Positions 1-5,758 are shown, numbered from the stretch's first letter. The stretch is DNA of 9,160 bases from DAONFI01 sp035403485 (GCA_964536835.1 CAZIAZ010000065.1:1-9160); one strand, 5' to 3'. Numbers and translations: made by a program. The notes: a model not told the origin generated them from the letters alone.

Positions 1-146
1 ATGCGACACTTTATGCGTTGGCGAAACGAGTTGTGCAAGGAAGGCGAAGCAGGAATACTGCCCGTATTGCGATGCAGCCTGACGCAGCAGAGTGATGTTG
101 CAGCCGGCAGAAATGACGCATCTCAAGTTAAAATGCTCTAAAGCAC
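1..146. other. Left edge: no identifiable gene; possible 3' end of a rightward gene
   Basis: All three forward frames are open from the window edge, with stops at 80-82, 93-95 and 139-141, so the coding frame cannot be chosen. The frame ending at 82 finishes in a Cys-rich tail ending YCPYCDAA. The frame ending at 93-95 gives a basic helix-like tail. If either is a real gene end, it converges on the repressor gene that stops at 147. A short stem (TGCT 134-137 pairing with AGCA 142-145), followed on the minus strand by four T, could be a weak terminator for the repressor. Nothing here is recognised. Confidence 0.25.
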
Positions 147-920
147 TCATCGTCTCAGTGATTCTATCCTGAAAACTGCCGGCCAGATGCCGGTTATGGA
201 TTCCGTCGGGTAAGTTACGGAAGGATATTTGCTGTTCAGCGGCTGAAGGCGGACTGATTCTGGCGAATCCTGATAAAAACGTTTAAAAGTCGTGCCCTCA
301 TCGTAGCCGAATCGCACGAAGCAGTCGTCGCCGGGCCGCGGCTGAGTGTTGGGCGAAAAAACTACGATGTCGCCTTCGTGGTATTTGGGCTCCATGGAAT
401 CGCCGACGACCCGCGTGGCGAAGGCCTGCTGGTCGCGTATGTCGGGACAGCGGACGTATTCGTCGGCTACGCTCACGGGGTAGTCCAGGTCTGTAAATGC
501 CTGCGGATAGCCGGCTGCTACACGATTTATGACCGGCACGACTATGCCGGCTGAAATAGCCGGAAAATTCTCATCCCGGCCCAGGACTTCCTGAAATTGG
601 GCGGCTCGCTGGTCAGGCGATTCTTTCAGCAGTTGGCTAAGCATTTTCTTGAGCTTGACGTTTTCAGCCGACAATGTTTCGTGTTCCTGCAAGACGTCGC
701 ACGGCGTTCGCGCCAGATGAGCCAGGCGGGTCAGCTCGCCGGCTGCCATCTGCAGATGTTTCTCAAGTTCCGACAATACGCCGTCGGTAGGGGGATTTTT
801 TGCGCGGCCTGTCTCGATATTGGAGAGGTACGGCTTGCTTATGCCGGTAAGCAGGGCAAGCGCATCCTGCGTCAGGCCCAGCTCTTCTCGCCGCTTACGT
901 AAAATGTCGCCAAAATTCAT
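147..920 (-). CDS. CI/LexA-like phage repressor (XRE HTH + S24 peptidase domain)
   Basis: 257 residues, the usual size of a temperate-phage S24 repressor. An XRE-type helix-turn-helix spans about residues 4-60 (LGLTQDALALLTGISKPYLS, then NIETGRAKNPP). Residues 78-100 are a heptad-like linker. The C-terminal S24 fold contains Ser175 in GDSMEP and Lys213 in TTFKRF, matching the Ser/Lys dyad of LexA/CI/UmuD. An Ala136-Gly137 pair (VAAGYP) lies where these proteins cut themselves. All elements for RecA-stimulated self-cleavage are present, so it is probably an active SOS-inducible lysogeny switch. The start at 920 has a strong GGAGGT ribosome site five bases upstream. It is divergent from the HTH/ABC-GNAT/terminase genes and probably represses them through sites in 921-1270. 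A chromosomal S24 regulator is the alternative, but the adjacent terminase favours phage origin. Confidence 0.9.
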   Translation of the reverse strand: MNFGDILRKRREELGLTQDALALLTGISKPYLSNIETGRAKNPPTDGVLSELEKHLQMAAGELTRLAHLARTPCDVLQEHETLSAENVKLKKMLSQLLKESPDQRAAQFQEVLGRDENFPAISAGIVVPVINRVAAGYPQAFTDLDYPVSVADEYVRCPDIRDQQAFATRVVGDSMEPKYHEGDIVVFSPNTQPRPGDDCFVRFGYDEGTTFKRFYQDSPESVRLQPLNSKYPSVTYPTESITGIWPAVFRIESLRR

Positions 921-957
921 CTTGCACCTCCATGCACCCGCCGCCGGCGGAAATTTT

Positions 958-987
958 TTTATAACAACACAACAACGTTGCCTGCAA
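958..987 (-). promoter_or_regulatory. Candidate promoter of the S24 repressor gene
   Basis: On the minus strand TTGCAG (982-987) lies 18 bases before TATAAA (958-963). The -10 matches consensus at five of six positions and the -35 at only three. The start would fall near 950, giving a leader of about 30 bases before the GGAGGT ribosome site. The 1010-1038 inverted repeat lies just upstream of the -35, where a bound dimer could activate or autorepress. An alternative -10 (AAATAT, 998-1003) in the same AT-rich stretch cannot be excluded. Confidence 0.3.
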
Positions 988-1009
988 ATGCTGAAAAATA
1001 TTTTTTTAA

Positions 1010-1038
1010 GTTTTTATGTAAGAGCAATACATAAAAAC
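1010..1038. promoter_or_regulatory. Perfect 11-bp inverted repeat, candidate repressor operator
   Basis: The arms are GTTTTTATGTA (1010-1020) and TACATAAAAAC (1028-1038), exact reverse complements separated by seven bases. The 29-bp total suits a dimeric HTH repressor contacting two successive major grooves. The right-arm core TACATAAAA recurs at 1201-1209 beside the rightward -10 box, as expected if one protein binds both places. The divergent S24 repressor is the obvious candidate ligand. The symmetry is seen directly and the function is inferred. Confidence 0.5.
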
Positions 1039-1044
1039 GCGGCT

Positions 1045-1153
1045 GTTAATGAAAGGCATTTTACTCCAATTACCCAAAAAAAGTTCCGATTATGCTGAAT
1101 TATAGACGTTGTTAATCAAAAAGTCAATTTTCATTCTTTAAATGTTAATTAAA
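1045..1153 (+). repeat. Three direct repeats GTTAATNAAA spaced 66 and 33 bp
   Basis: GTTAATGAAA (1045-1054), GTTAATCAAA (1111-1120) and GTTAATTAAA (1144-1153) share nine fixed positions in the same orientation. Their start-to-start distances are 66 and 33 bases, about six and three helical turns, so all lie on the same face of the DNA. They sit between the inverted repeat and the rightward promoter and could be iteron-like protein-binding sites. The region is AT-rich, so chance similarity contributes, but the exact two-to-one phasing is less expected by chance. Confidence 0.35.
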
Positions 1154-1173
1154 AAACAAATTTTTTATTTCGC

Positions 1174-1201
1174 TTGACTTTGTATGTTTTCTGATTATCA
1201 T
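1174..1201 (+). promoter_or_regulatory. Sigma-70-like promoter for the HTH/ABC-GNAT/terminase genes
   Basis: TTGACT (1174-1179) lies 16 bases before TATCAT (1196-1201), each matching consensus at five of six positions. Transcription would begin near 1208, leaving about 60 bases before the HTH gene start at 1271. TGTATG (1181-1186) and its exact reverse complement CATACA (1199-1204) lie in the spacer and over the -10, and another CATACA follows at 1227-1232. A repressor bound there would block polymerase directly. This is the strongest promoter match in the window. Confidence 0.55.
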
Positions 1202-1270
1202 ACATAAAAGTATCATTTGTGTTTTTCATACAAGAATAGGGTAACAGGGAAAAGCATAGGAGGTAGATTT

Positions 1271-1705
1271 ATGCCGGTTTCTCTACGCGAGACTATAGCG
1301 AGGAAGGAAGACCTTCCCCGTACGGATTCAGTTCTAATGGGCCGAGCCGAGCTTTTATCGCCAGCTGACCGCGACTTGTTGGAGGCGGTTTTGGTTCGGT
1401 CTCAGCCGGTAGCTGCGTTGGGCCGAATAATGAACGTTGATGCGCGTGCGTTACGGACGCGCATTCACAGGCTGGGCCGGCGGCTGTCGAGTCGGCGTTT
1501 CCTGGATGCCGCCCGCGCGCTGCCATATCTCGATAACGATTCTGCTAGGCTGGCCCGGCTGCATTTTTGTCAAAAAATATCCGTTGTCGACCTGGCCGGC
1601 CTGGAAGGCATATCGCGATATACGATGCGCCGCCGCATGGAGCGGATAGCCGCACAGATACAGGCTGTCCGACGCGTCAGCCGTATCAGGAATCAATCAT
1701 TCTGA
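1271..1705 (+). CDS. Small basic DNA-binding protein with two tandem HTH-like repeats
   Basis: 144 residues from the ATG at 1271, chosen because AGGAGGT (1259-1265) lies five bases upstream. The longer frame back to 1217 has no such site. The protein is Arg-rich. Two segments align with each other: residues 29-75, with RDLL, VAALGRIMNVD and LRTRIHRLGRR, and residues 87-134, with ARLA, VVDLAGLEGIS and MRRRMERI. Each resembles the helix-turn-helix of sigma-70 region 4 or a LuxR/MarR-like unit, suggesting internal duplication. It is the first gene after the rightward promoter and is followed by the ABC-GNAT and terminase genes. By position it could be a phage regulator, or a divergent small terminase subunit, since those are short HTH proteins encoded just before the large subunit. 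No family is recognised with certainty. Confidence 0.7.
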   Translation: MPVSLRETIARKEDLPRTDSVLMGRAELLSPADRDLLEAVLVRSQPVAALGRIMNVDARALRTRIHRLGRRLSSRRFLDAARALPYLDNDSARLARLHFCQKISVVDLAGLEGISRYTMRRRMERIAAQIQAVRRVSRIRNQSF

Positions 1706-1807
1706 GGACGATGGCGAATTTCAAACTGCTCTTGAAAAACGGCGGAATCATTTTTTTTAAAAAAAAACGGTTTTGGAAAATTTTTGGGATTTTCAGGGAG
1801 AGTTACA

Positions 1808-2995
1808 ATGACTGCATGTTTACATACGAATCAATGGCGGACGAATGTGGATTTTGAAATCGTCGGCCGATTGCCGTCGAGCGGCACTGCGAGGGAGGTT
1901 TCCCGCATGTTCGGCTTGAACGGCAGTTATCGTCGCAGCCTTTACGACGATTTCAGCCTGAACATTTCGCCAGGCGAGATTATCGCCGTCATCGGCACAA
2001 GCGGGTCGGGCAAAAGCGTTTTATTGCGGGAAATCGCCAATCAGTCGCAGAACGTTTTCTGGCTGGGCGACCTTGATGAGTCCGAAGCCCGTCGTCCGGT
2101 GATAGATTTATTGTACGGCGGCACATTGCGGAAGCGTCTGGAAATACTTTCGCTGTGCGGTTTGGCGGAGGCTGCGATTCTGGTATCGCAGGCTGGCCTG
2201 TTGTCCGCCGGGCAGCAGTATCGTCTTTCGTTAGCCAGGGCGATAAGTCTGGCGCTGGATTCCGGCCGTCCGGCGTTGATATTAGCCGACGAATTCTGTT
2301 CACAGCTCGATTGGCTGGGCGGAGCTATTCTCTGCCGACAGGTCAGGCGGCTGGCCAACAGATATCCGCTGGCTGTGGTTGCCGCTACGCCGCGTGCGGA
2401 TTTGCTGGACTCGCTGCGGCCGGACAGGATTATCCGTAAACCGCTCGGCGAACTGCCGACGATAGAATCCTGCCTGCCTGACGGATGGGACGACGAACTT
2501 GACTTTCACGATTGGCCGGTCGAACAGGGCGGCATAGAGGATTATCGCAAGCTGAGCGCATTTCATTACATCGCCGGCCCGCCGGCGGCTCACAAACGCG
2601 TATACGTCATTCGTACGCCGCGCCGGTTTCGCGAACAGGGCGGGCCGGAGCTTGCCGGCGTGCTGGTGGTTTCGCCGCCGGTAATAAGCGTGCGGGGCAG
2701 GAACAAGGCTACCTGCGGACGATACGTTGGCGGCAGCAGGTGCGTGAATCTCGCCAGGCTGAACCGCGAAATGGAGACGATATCCCGCGTGATAGTGCAT
2801 CCGATATTTCGGGGAGCTGGCATGGCGGTGCGACTGGTACAGCATGCGCTGGACAACGGCGATATGCGATACGTAGAGGCGCTGGCGGCGATGGGCAAGG
2901 TAAACCCGTTTTTCGAGCGGGCAGGCATGAAACACGCCGGCATATACAAAGGCCCCAATCAGTATTATCACTATTACATATATGAAAGATTTTAA
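1808..2995 (+). CDS. ABC-type ATPase fused to a GNAT acetyltransferase domain (COG2401-like)
   Basis: 395 residues from the ATG at 1808, preceded by AGGGAGAG. A TTG start at 1784 is possible but lacks a ribosome site. Residues 35-215 form a soluble ABC ATPase without membrane segments: Walker A GTSGSGKS (63-70), signature LSAGQ (132-136) and Walker B ALILADE (156-162). The H-loop position reads AATPR, so the usual His is Pro195. Residues 245-395 form a GNAT domain with the acetyl-CoA loop RGAGMA (335-340), a preceding beta-strand SRVIVHP and a late NPFFERAGM. The order matches COG2401, an ABC-type ATPase fused to a predicted acetyltransferase, whose function is unknown. Lying before the terminase, it may act on phage DNA or in packaging. 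Phage Mu Mom is a GNAT-fold DNA-base modifier, so base modification is a plausible but unproven role. The polyT-polyA tract T8A9 (1751-1767) precedes it. Confidence 0.85.
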   Translation: MTACLHTNQWRTNVDFEIVGRLPSSGTAREVSRMFGLNGSYRRSLYDDFSLNISPGEIIAVIGTSGSGKSVLLREIANQSQNVFWLGDLDESEARRPVIDLLYGGTLRKRLEILSLCGLAEAAILVSQAGLLSAGQQYRLSLARAISLALDSGRPALILADEFCSQLDWLGGAILCRQVRRLANRYPLAVVAATPRADLLDSLRPDRIIRKPLGELPTIESCLPDGWDDELDFHDWPVEQGGIEDYRKLSAFHYIAGPPAAHKRVYVIRTPRRFREQGGPELAGVLVVSPPVISVRGRNKATCGRYVGGSRCVNLARLNREMETISRVIVHPIFRGAGMAVRLVQHALDNGDMRYVEALAAMGKVNPFFERAGMKHAGIYKGPNQYYHYYIYERF

Positions 2996-3143
2996 ACGGT
3001 TGCAGCCGGCATGGATGATTTTTTTAGACGCTCTTATGTTAATTCCGATGGCCGGCAGCATTGTTGCGTCGAAACTGGTTATTGTCCGATGTTTTTATCA
3101 AGGGGATTTTGATGTCGAAACGAGTATCACGGAAGAAGGCTGA
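2982..3143 (+). CDS. Possible small single-span membrane peptide between ABC-GNAT and terminase genes
   Basis: This 53-residue frame begins with ATG inside the last codons of the ABC-GNAT gene and ends 32 bases inside the terminase gene, in a third reading frame. It has a basic N-terminus (MKDFKRLQ), one long hydrophobic stretch at about residues 11-35 (containing Trp11, Asp16 and Pro22) and a short acidic tail ending TEEG. Its codon choice resembles the neighbours', and it fills the otherwise empty 116-base gap. Against it, no Shine-Dalgarno sequence precedes the ATG, so it would rely on coupling to the upstream stop, and the overlap with the terminase start is unusual. A size like a phage lysis or inner-membrane micropeptide is suggestive only. 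It could be a chance frame. Confidence 0.3.
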   Translation: MKDFKRLQPAWMIFLDALMLIPMAGSIVASKLVIVRCFYQGDFDVETSITEEG

Positions 3144-4614
3144 AAATGAGCGGGATGAATCGGAGGGACAGGTTGTAAAGGCGAAAAAATTATGGGTGCC
3201 GCGTACGCGAGCCGGCCTGGCCAGGGCTGCAAGAGAATTGCTCGGCGTGAAATTTCCGGACAGAAAGATGTGTCCGCATCACGATACGCCGATGGATTAT
3301 CTTGAGGCGAGTTTTTTGGGCCAGGAGGATTTATTGGTTTGGGCCAACCGCGGCGGCGGCAAAACCATGATAGCAGCCGCTGCGACGCTATTCGATGCGA
3401 TATTTCGTTCGCCTGTCAAAATTCGCGTGTTGGGCGGCAGTTTCGACCAGTCTGACCGGCTGGCGGAATATATACGCGAATTCGTAATGCGCAGGAGCGA
3501 ACTGCTGGCTGGCCCGGTGCGCAAGGACAAAATAACGTTTGAGGGCGGTTCGGAGATTCGTATGCTGGCGCAGTCGCAGCGTGCGGTGCGCGGCCAGCAT
3601 GTGCAGAAAATACGCTGCGACGAGGTCGATTTGTTTGATAGCGACGTTTGGCAGGCTGTTCAGTTCGCCACGAAATCCACAAAAAAAGCGCGCGGCTCGA
3701 TAGAGGTGCTTTCGACGCTTCACCGGCAGGGCGGCCTTATGCACAGGCTCGTGCAGGATGCGCAACATCGAAAGAATCAGCCGCCCCAGGACGGCGCAGC
3801 ACAACCGGCTGGTTACCGGCTGATTACGTGGTGTCTGTGGGAGATAATCGAAAAATGTCCGCCGGAACGACAGTGCAGCGACTGCCTGCTGGCGGAGGAC
3901 TGCCGCGGCATCGCACGTAATGCCGAGGGATTTTTCAGCATCGACGACGCGATAACGATAAAGGCCCGTTCCGGCAGGGCGGCGTGGGAGGCAGAGATGC
4001 TCTGCCGCGGCCCGCAGCGGCAGTGGCTGGTGTTCGACGAATTCGACCCTGGCGTACACGTACGCAATGTCGATTATTGCGCAGACTGGCCGATGTATCG
4101 CGCCATCGACTTCGGATACTCCGCGCCGCTGGTGTGTCTGTGGATACAGGTCACGCCAGCCGGCAATGTGCATGTGATAGACGAATACGTCCGTACCAGG
4201 CTGCCAATCGCGAAACATGCAGCCGAAATCCGGCGGCGGGACTGCGGGCCGGTACAGATGACGTTCGTAGACCCGGCCGGCAAGCAGAAGGAATCCACCA
4301 GCGGGGCAGCCTGCACGGAACTGCTGGCTGCTGAGGGAATCGCCTGCTCATTTCGAGCCAGTACAATAAACGAAGGCCTGGAACTCATAAGAGCCGCCCT
4401 CACGCCGGCTGTCGGCGAGCCGAAACTGTATATCAATCCGCGATGTCGCGTACTTATCGAATCTTTCAACAACTACCATTATCCGTCGCCTGAATCATCG
4501 GCTGACCAGGATGTACCCGTAAAGGACGGGCCAGACCATGCGGTAGATGCGCTGCGGTATTTTTTCGTCAATCGTGCACGGCCGACAATAGGCATTTCGC
4601 GAACGAGATATTGA
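3112..4614 (+). CDS. Phage terminase large subunit (TerL): packaging ATPase and nuclease
   Basis: 500 residues from the ATG at 3112, with AGGGG six bases upstream. The longer frame from 3061 has no ribosome site. TerL is the motor that cuts concatemeric phage DNA and pumps it into a prohead. The N-terminus is Lys/Arg-rich. The ATPase half has Walker A ANRGGGKT (78-85), Walker B with Asp170-Glu171 in IRCDEVDLF, and coupling motif VLSTLHR (199-205). The RNase H-like nuclease half carries Asp333 (AIDFGYS), Asp387 (TFVDPAG) and a late acidic cluster in DGPDHAVDALRYF (Asp475, Asp479). Both halves look intact and full length. Between them four cysteines, C249-x5-C255-x2-C258-x5-C264, resemble a structural zinc site. 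No portal or capsid gene follows within the 4.5 kb to the right, so the motor has no visible local prohead. Confidence 0.93.
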   Translation: MSKRVSRKKAENERDESEGQVVKAKKLWVPRTRAGLARAARELLGVKFPDRKMCPHHDTPMDYLEASFLGQEDLLVWANRGGGKTMIAAAATLFDAIFRSPVKIRVLGGSFDQSDRLAEYIREFVMRRSELLAGPVRKDKITFEGGSEIRMLAQSQRAVRGQHVQKIRCDEVDLFDSDVWQAVQFATKSTKKARGSIEVLSTLHRQGGLMHRLVQDAQHRKNQPPQDGAAQPAGYRLITWCLWEIIEKCPPERQCSDCLLAEDCRGIARNAEGFFSIDDAITIKARSGRAAWEAEMLCRGPQRQWLVFDEFDPGVHVRNVDYCADWPMYRAIDFGYSAPLVCLWIQVTPAGNVHVIDEYVRTRLPIAKHAAEIRRRDCGPVQMTFVDPAGKQKESTSGAACTELLAAEGIACSFRASTINEGLELIRAALTPAVGEPKLYINPRCRVLIESFNNYHYPSPESSADQDVPVKDGPDHAVDALRYFFVNRARPTIGISRTRY

Positions 4615-4620
4615 TATCAA

Positions 4621-4649
4621 CCGACATGACTTCCGAATAGTCATGTCGG
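4621..4649 (+). terminator. 11-bp hairpin directly after the terminase gene
   Basis: CCGACATGACT (4621-4631) pairs perfectly with AGTCATGTCGG (4639-4649) around a seven-base loop. It starts six bases after the terminase stop codon, and the 10-bp palindrome TTGATATCAA (4611-4620), which contains the stop, abuts it. The bases that follow are A-rich rather than T-rich on the plus strand, so it is not a classical intrinsic terminator. It may act as an RNA-stabilising 3' hairpin, a protein-binding site or an element boundary. Confidence 0.45.
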
Positions 4650-4677
4650 AAAAAGTTAAAAAAAGTTAAAAAACTTC

Positions 4678-4686
4678 TGATAATAT
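4678..4686 (+). promoter_or_regulatory. Candidate extended -10 promoter for the aminotransferase-like gene
   Basis: TG, one base, then TAATAT (4681-4686) forms an extended -10 element about 70 bases before the gene start at 4758. The region upstream is A-rich, with two GTTAAA copies (4655-4660 and 4665-4670) but no good -35 hexamer, which extended -10 promoters can lack. Downstream, GCCGAA (4700-4705) and TTCGGC (4716-4721) could form a six-pair hairpin in the leader. The call is weak because the tract is AT-rich. Confidence 0.3.
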
Positions 4687-4757
4687 TTTTGAGGAATATG
4701 CCGAAACGATAAAACTTCGGCTTGCATTATTTTCAGTAACAGGTATAGACTTATGGC

Positions 4758-5627
4758 ATGAGTGAAAAAATATTTTTTAACGGCGAACTGGTCGAGCCGT
4801 CGCGGGCGGTAGTGAACATAAATGATCCTGCGGTATTGCACGGCAGCAGCGTGTTCGAGGAAATGCGCGTGTGCAACGGCGTAGTCTGGCGGTTTGATGA
4901 GCATTTGCGGCGGCTGGCAGACAATGTGGATTTTTTGGGTTTGCGGACGTCGGCAACGAGCGGCGAACTTGTGGATGGCACGTATGCTGCGATTGACGCC
5001 AATGACATCCGGCAGGGCCGTTGTCGCATTGTCCTGACGCCTGGAGAGTTTGGCGGTAAACCTAATGTGGCTGTGGTGGCGTCGGCTCTGCCGGAGTATC
5101 CTCAATCGTGGTTTGACGACGGCATAGATGTGGTGGTGTCGTCGTTAAAAATTTTCAGGGGCGACCCGCTGGCTGGAAGAGACACCGGCTGTAATCTGTG
5201 GCGATTGATTGCACTGCAGGAGGCGGCTCGCAAAAAGGCACATGAGGCGCTGCTTTACAACGATATCAATCAGCTTGCCCAGGCAAGCATGGCTAATGTT
5301 TTTCTGGTAATCGCGGGCAAAGTCTTTACGCCGCCTCGCGATACGCCTGTCACGCCAGGCATAACGCGGCAGGCTGTCATGGACATATGCGGCAGATTGA
5401 ATATATCGTATGATTGCGATACGCCGCTTACGGTCAAGGAAATGCTCGATGCCGACGAGATGTTTCTCACGAATGTCGGCGTGGGTGTAAGGCCGGTCGT
5501 TAGAATCGAACGACACGAAGTCGGAAATGAAAAACCTGGAGAAATTACGAGGCAGCTAATGACTGAACTGGCGGCACTGATTGAAAATGAATGCAAAGAC
5601 AGAAACATATTTCAGCTTGACAAATGA
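4758..5627 (+). CDS. Fold-type IV PLP aminotransferase homologue lacking the catalytic lysine
   Basis: 289 residues, full length for the class IV family (branched-chain aminotransferase, D-amino acid aminotransferase, aminodeoxychorismate lyase). Family features visible are FFNGELVEPSRAVV and VLHGSSVFEEMRV at the N-terminus, RFDEHLRRLADNVDFLGL (45-62), EALLYND (163-169), MANVFLVIAGKVFTPP (178-193) and ADEMFLTNVGVGVRPV (232-247). Where homologues carry the PLP-binding Lys (as in HKTGNY or KSLNYL), this protein reads GRDTGCNLW, placing Asp142 or Thr143 there. The usual Glu of the EGSGSN-type loop is Gln175 (AQASMAN). It may therefore have lost transamination, use PLP differently or have a non-catalytic role. 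The ATG at 4758 has only a distant AACAGG. A two-codon frame ATGGCATGA (4753-4761) overlaps the start. The NIF3 gene follows after 131 bases. Confidence 0.85.
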   Translation: MSEKIFFNGELVEPSRAVVNINDPAVLHGSSVFEEMRVCNGVVWRFDEHLRRLADNVDFLGLRTSATSGELVDGTYAAIDANDIRQGRCRIVLTPGEFGGKPNVAVVASALPEYPQSWFDDGIDVVVSSLKIFRGDPLAGRDTGCNLWRLIALQEAARKKAHEALLYNDINQLAQASMANVFLVIAGKVFTPPRDTPVTPGITRQAVMDICGRLNISYDCDTPLTVKEMLDADEMFLTNVGVGVRPVVRIERHEVGNEKPGEITRQLMTELAALIENECKDRNIFQLDK

Positions 5628-5630
5628 TTG

Positions 5631-5700
5631 CCGTTAAATCATATCCATACATAAAGCAAGTATTTACCTTTACGCCTAGTACTCTGGAAACCGTTAAATC
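5631..5700 (+). repeat. Pair of exact 10-bp direct repeats CCGTTAAATC
   Basis: CCGTTAAATC occurs at 5631-5640 and 5691-5700, exactly 60 bases apart, in the gap between the aminotransferase-like gene and the NIF3 gene. They could be sites for a regulator of the NIF3 gene. Nothing else in the gap identifies the protein. Confidence 0.3.
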
Positions 5701-5758
5701 GGTCAGTTTGAATAAAATAAATTGATATTGCTGCCTTGCGGCGGCGGGAGGTGGTGCA

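Larger units (their letters stand above)
921..1270. promoter_or_regulatory. AT-rich divergent control region of the phage-like cassette
   Basis: This 350-bp gap between the leftward repressor and the rightward cassette has no convincing ORF and is far more AT-rich than its flanks. From left to right it holds the repressor ribosome site, a GC palindrome CCGCCGGCGG (941-950) followed by a T run, a candidate leftward promoter (958-987), a perfect inverted repeat (1010-1038), three GTTAATNAAA repeats (1045-1153), a rightward promoter (1174-1201) overlapped by TGTATG/CATACA half-sites, and the AGGAGGT ribosome site of the HTH gene (1259-1265). The arrangement resembles the operator/promoter region of a temperate-phage immunity switch. 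That role is inferred from position and symmetry. Confidence 0.6.

Noticed and set aside
1711..1857. A 48-residue Lys/Phe-rich frame after the dual-HTH gene, with GAGG just before its ATG.
   Set aside because: It is largely made by the T8A9 homopolymer tract, overlaps the ABC-GNAT start out of frame by 50 bases, and shows no recognisable fold.
2300..3061. A 253-codon leftward open frame across the ABC-GNAT gene.
   Set aside because: It is the antisense shadow of a gene with clear Walker and GNAT motifs, and has no family pattern of its own.
3011..3112. A 33-residue Cys-containing frame whose TGA overlaps the terL ATG (TGATG).
   Set aside because: No ribosome site and no recognisable pattern. 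The 2982-3143 frame over the same bases is the better candidate.
3388..4218. A 276-codon leftward open frame across terL.
   Set aside because: Antisense shadow of the terminase, His/Arg-rich with no recognisable domain.
5624..5725. A 33-residue frame with an ATGA overlap with the aminotransferase-like stop.
   Set aside because: No ribosome site and no domain. It includes the two CCGTTAAATC repeats and may be chance.
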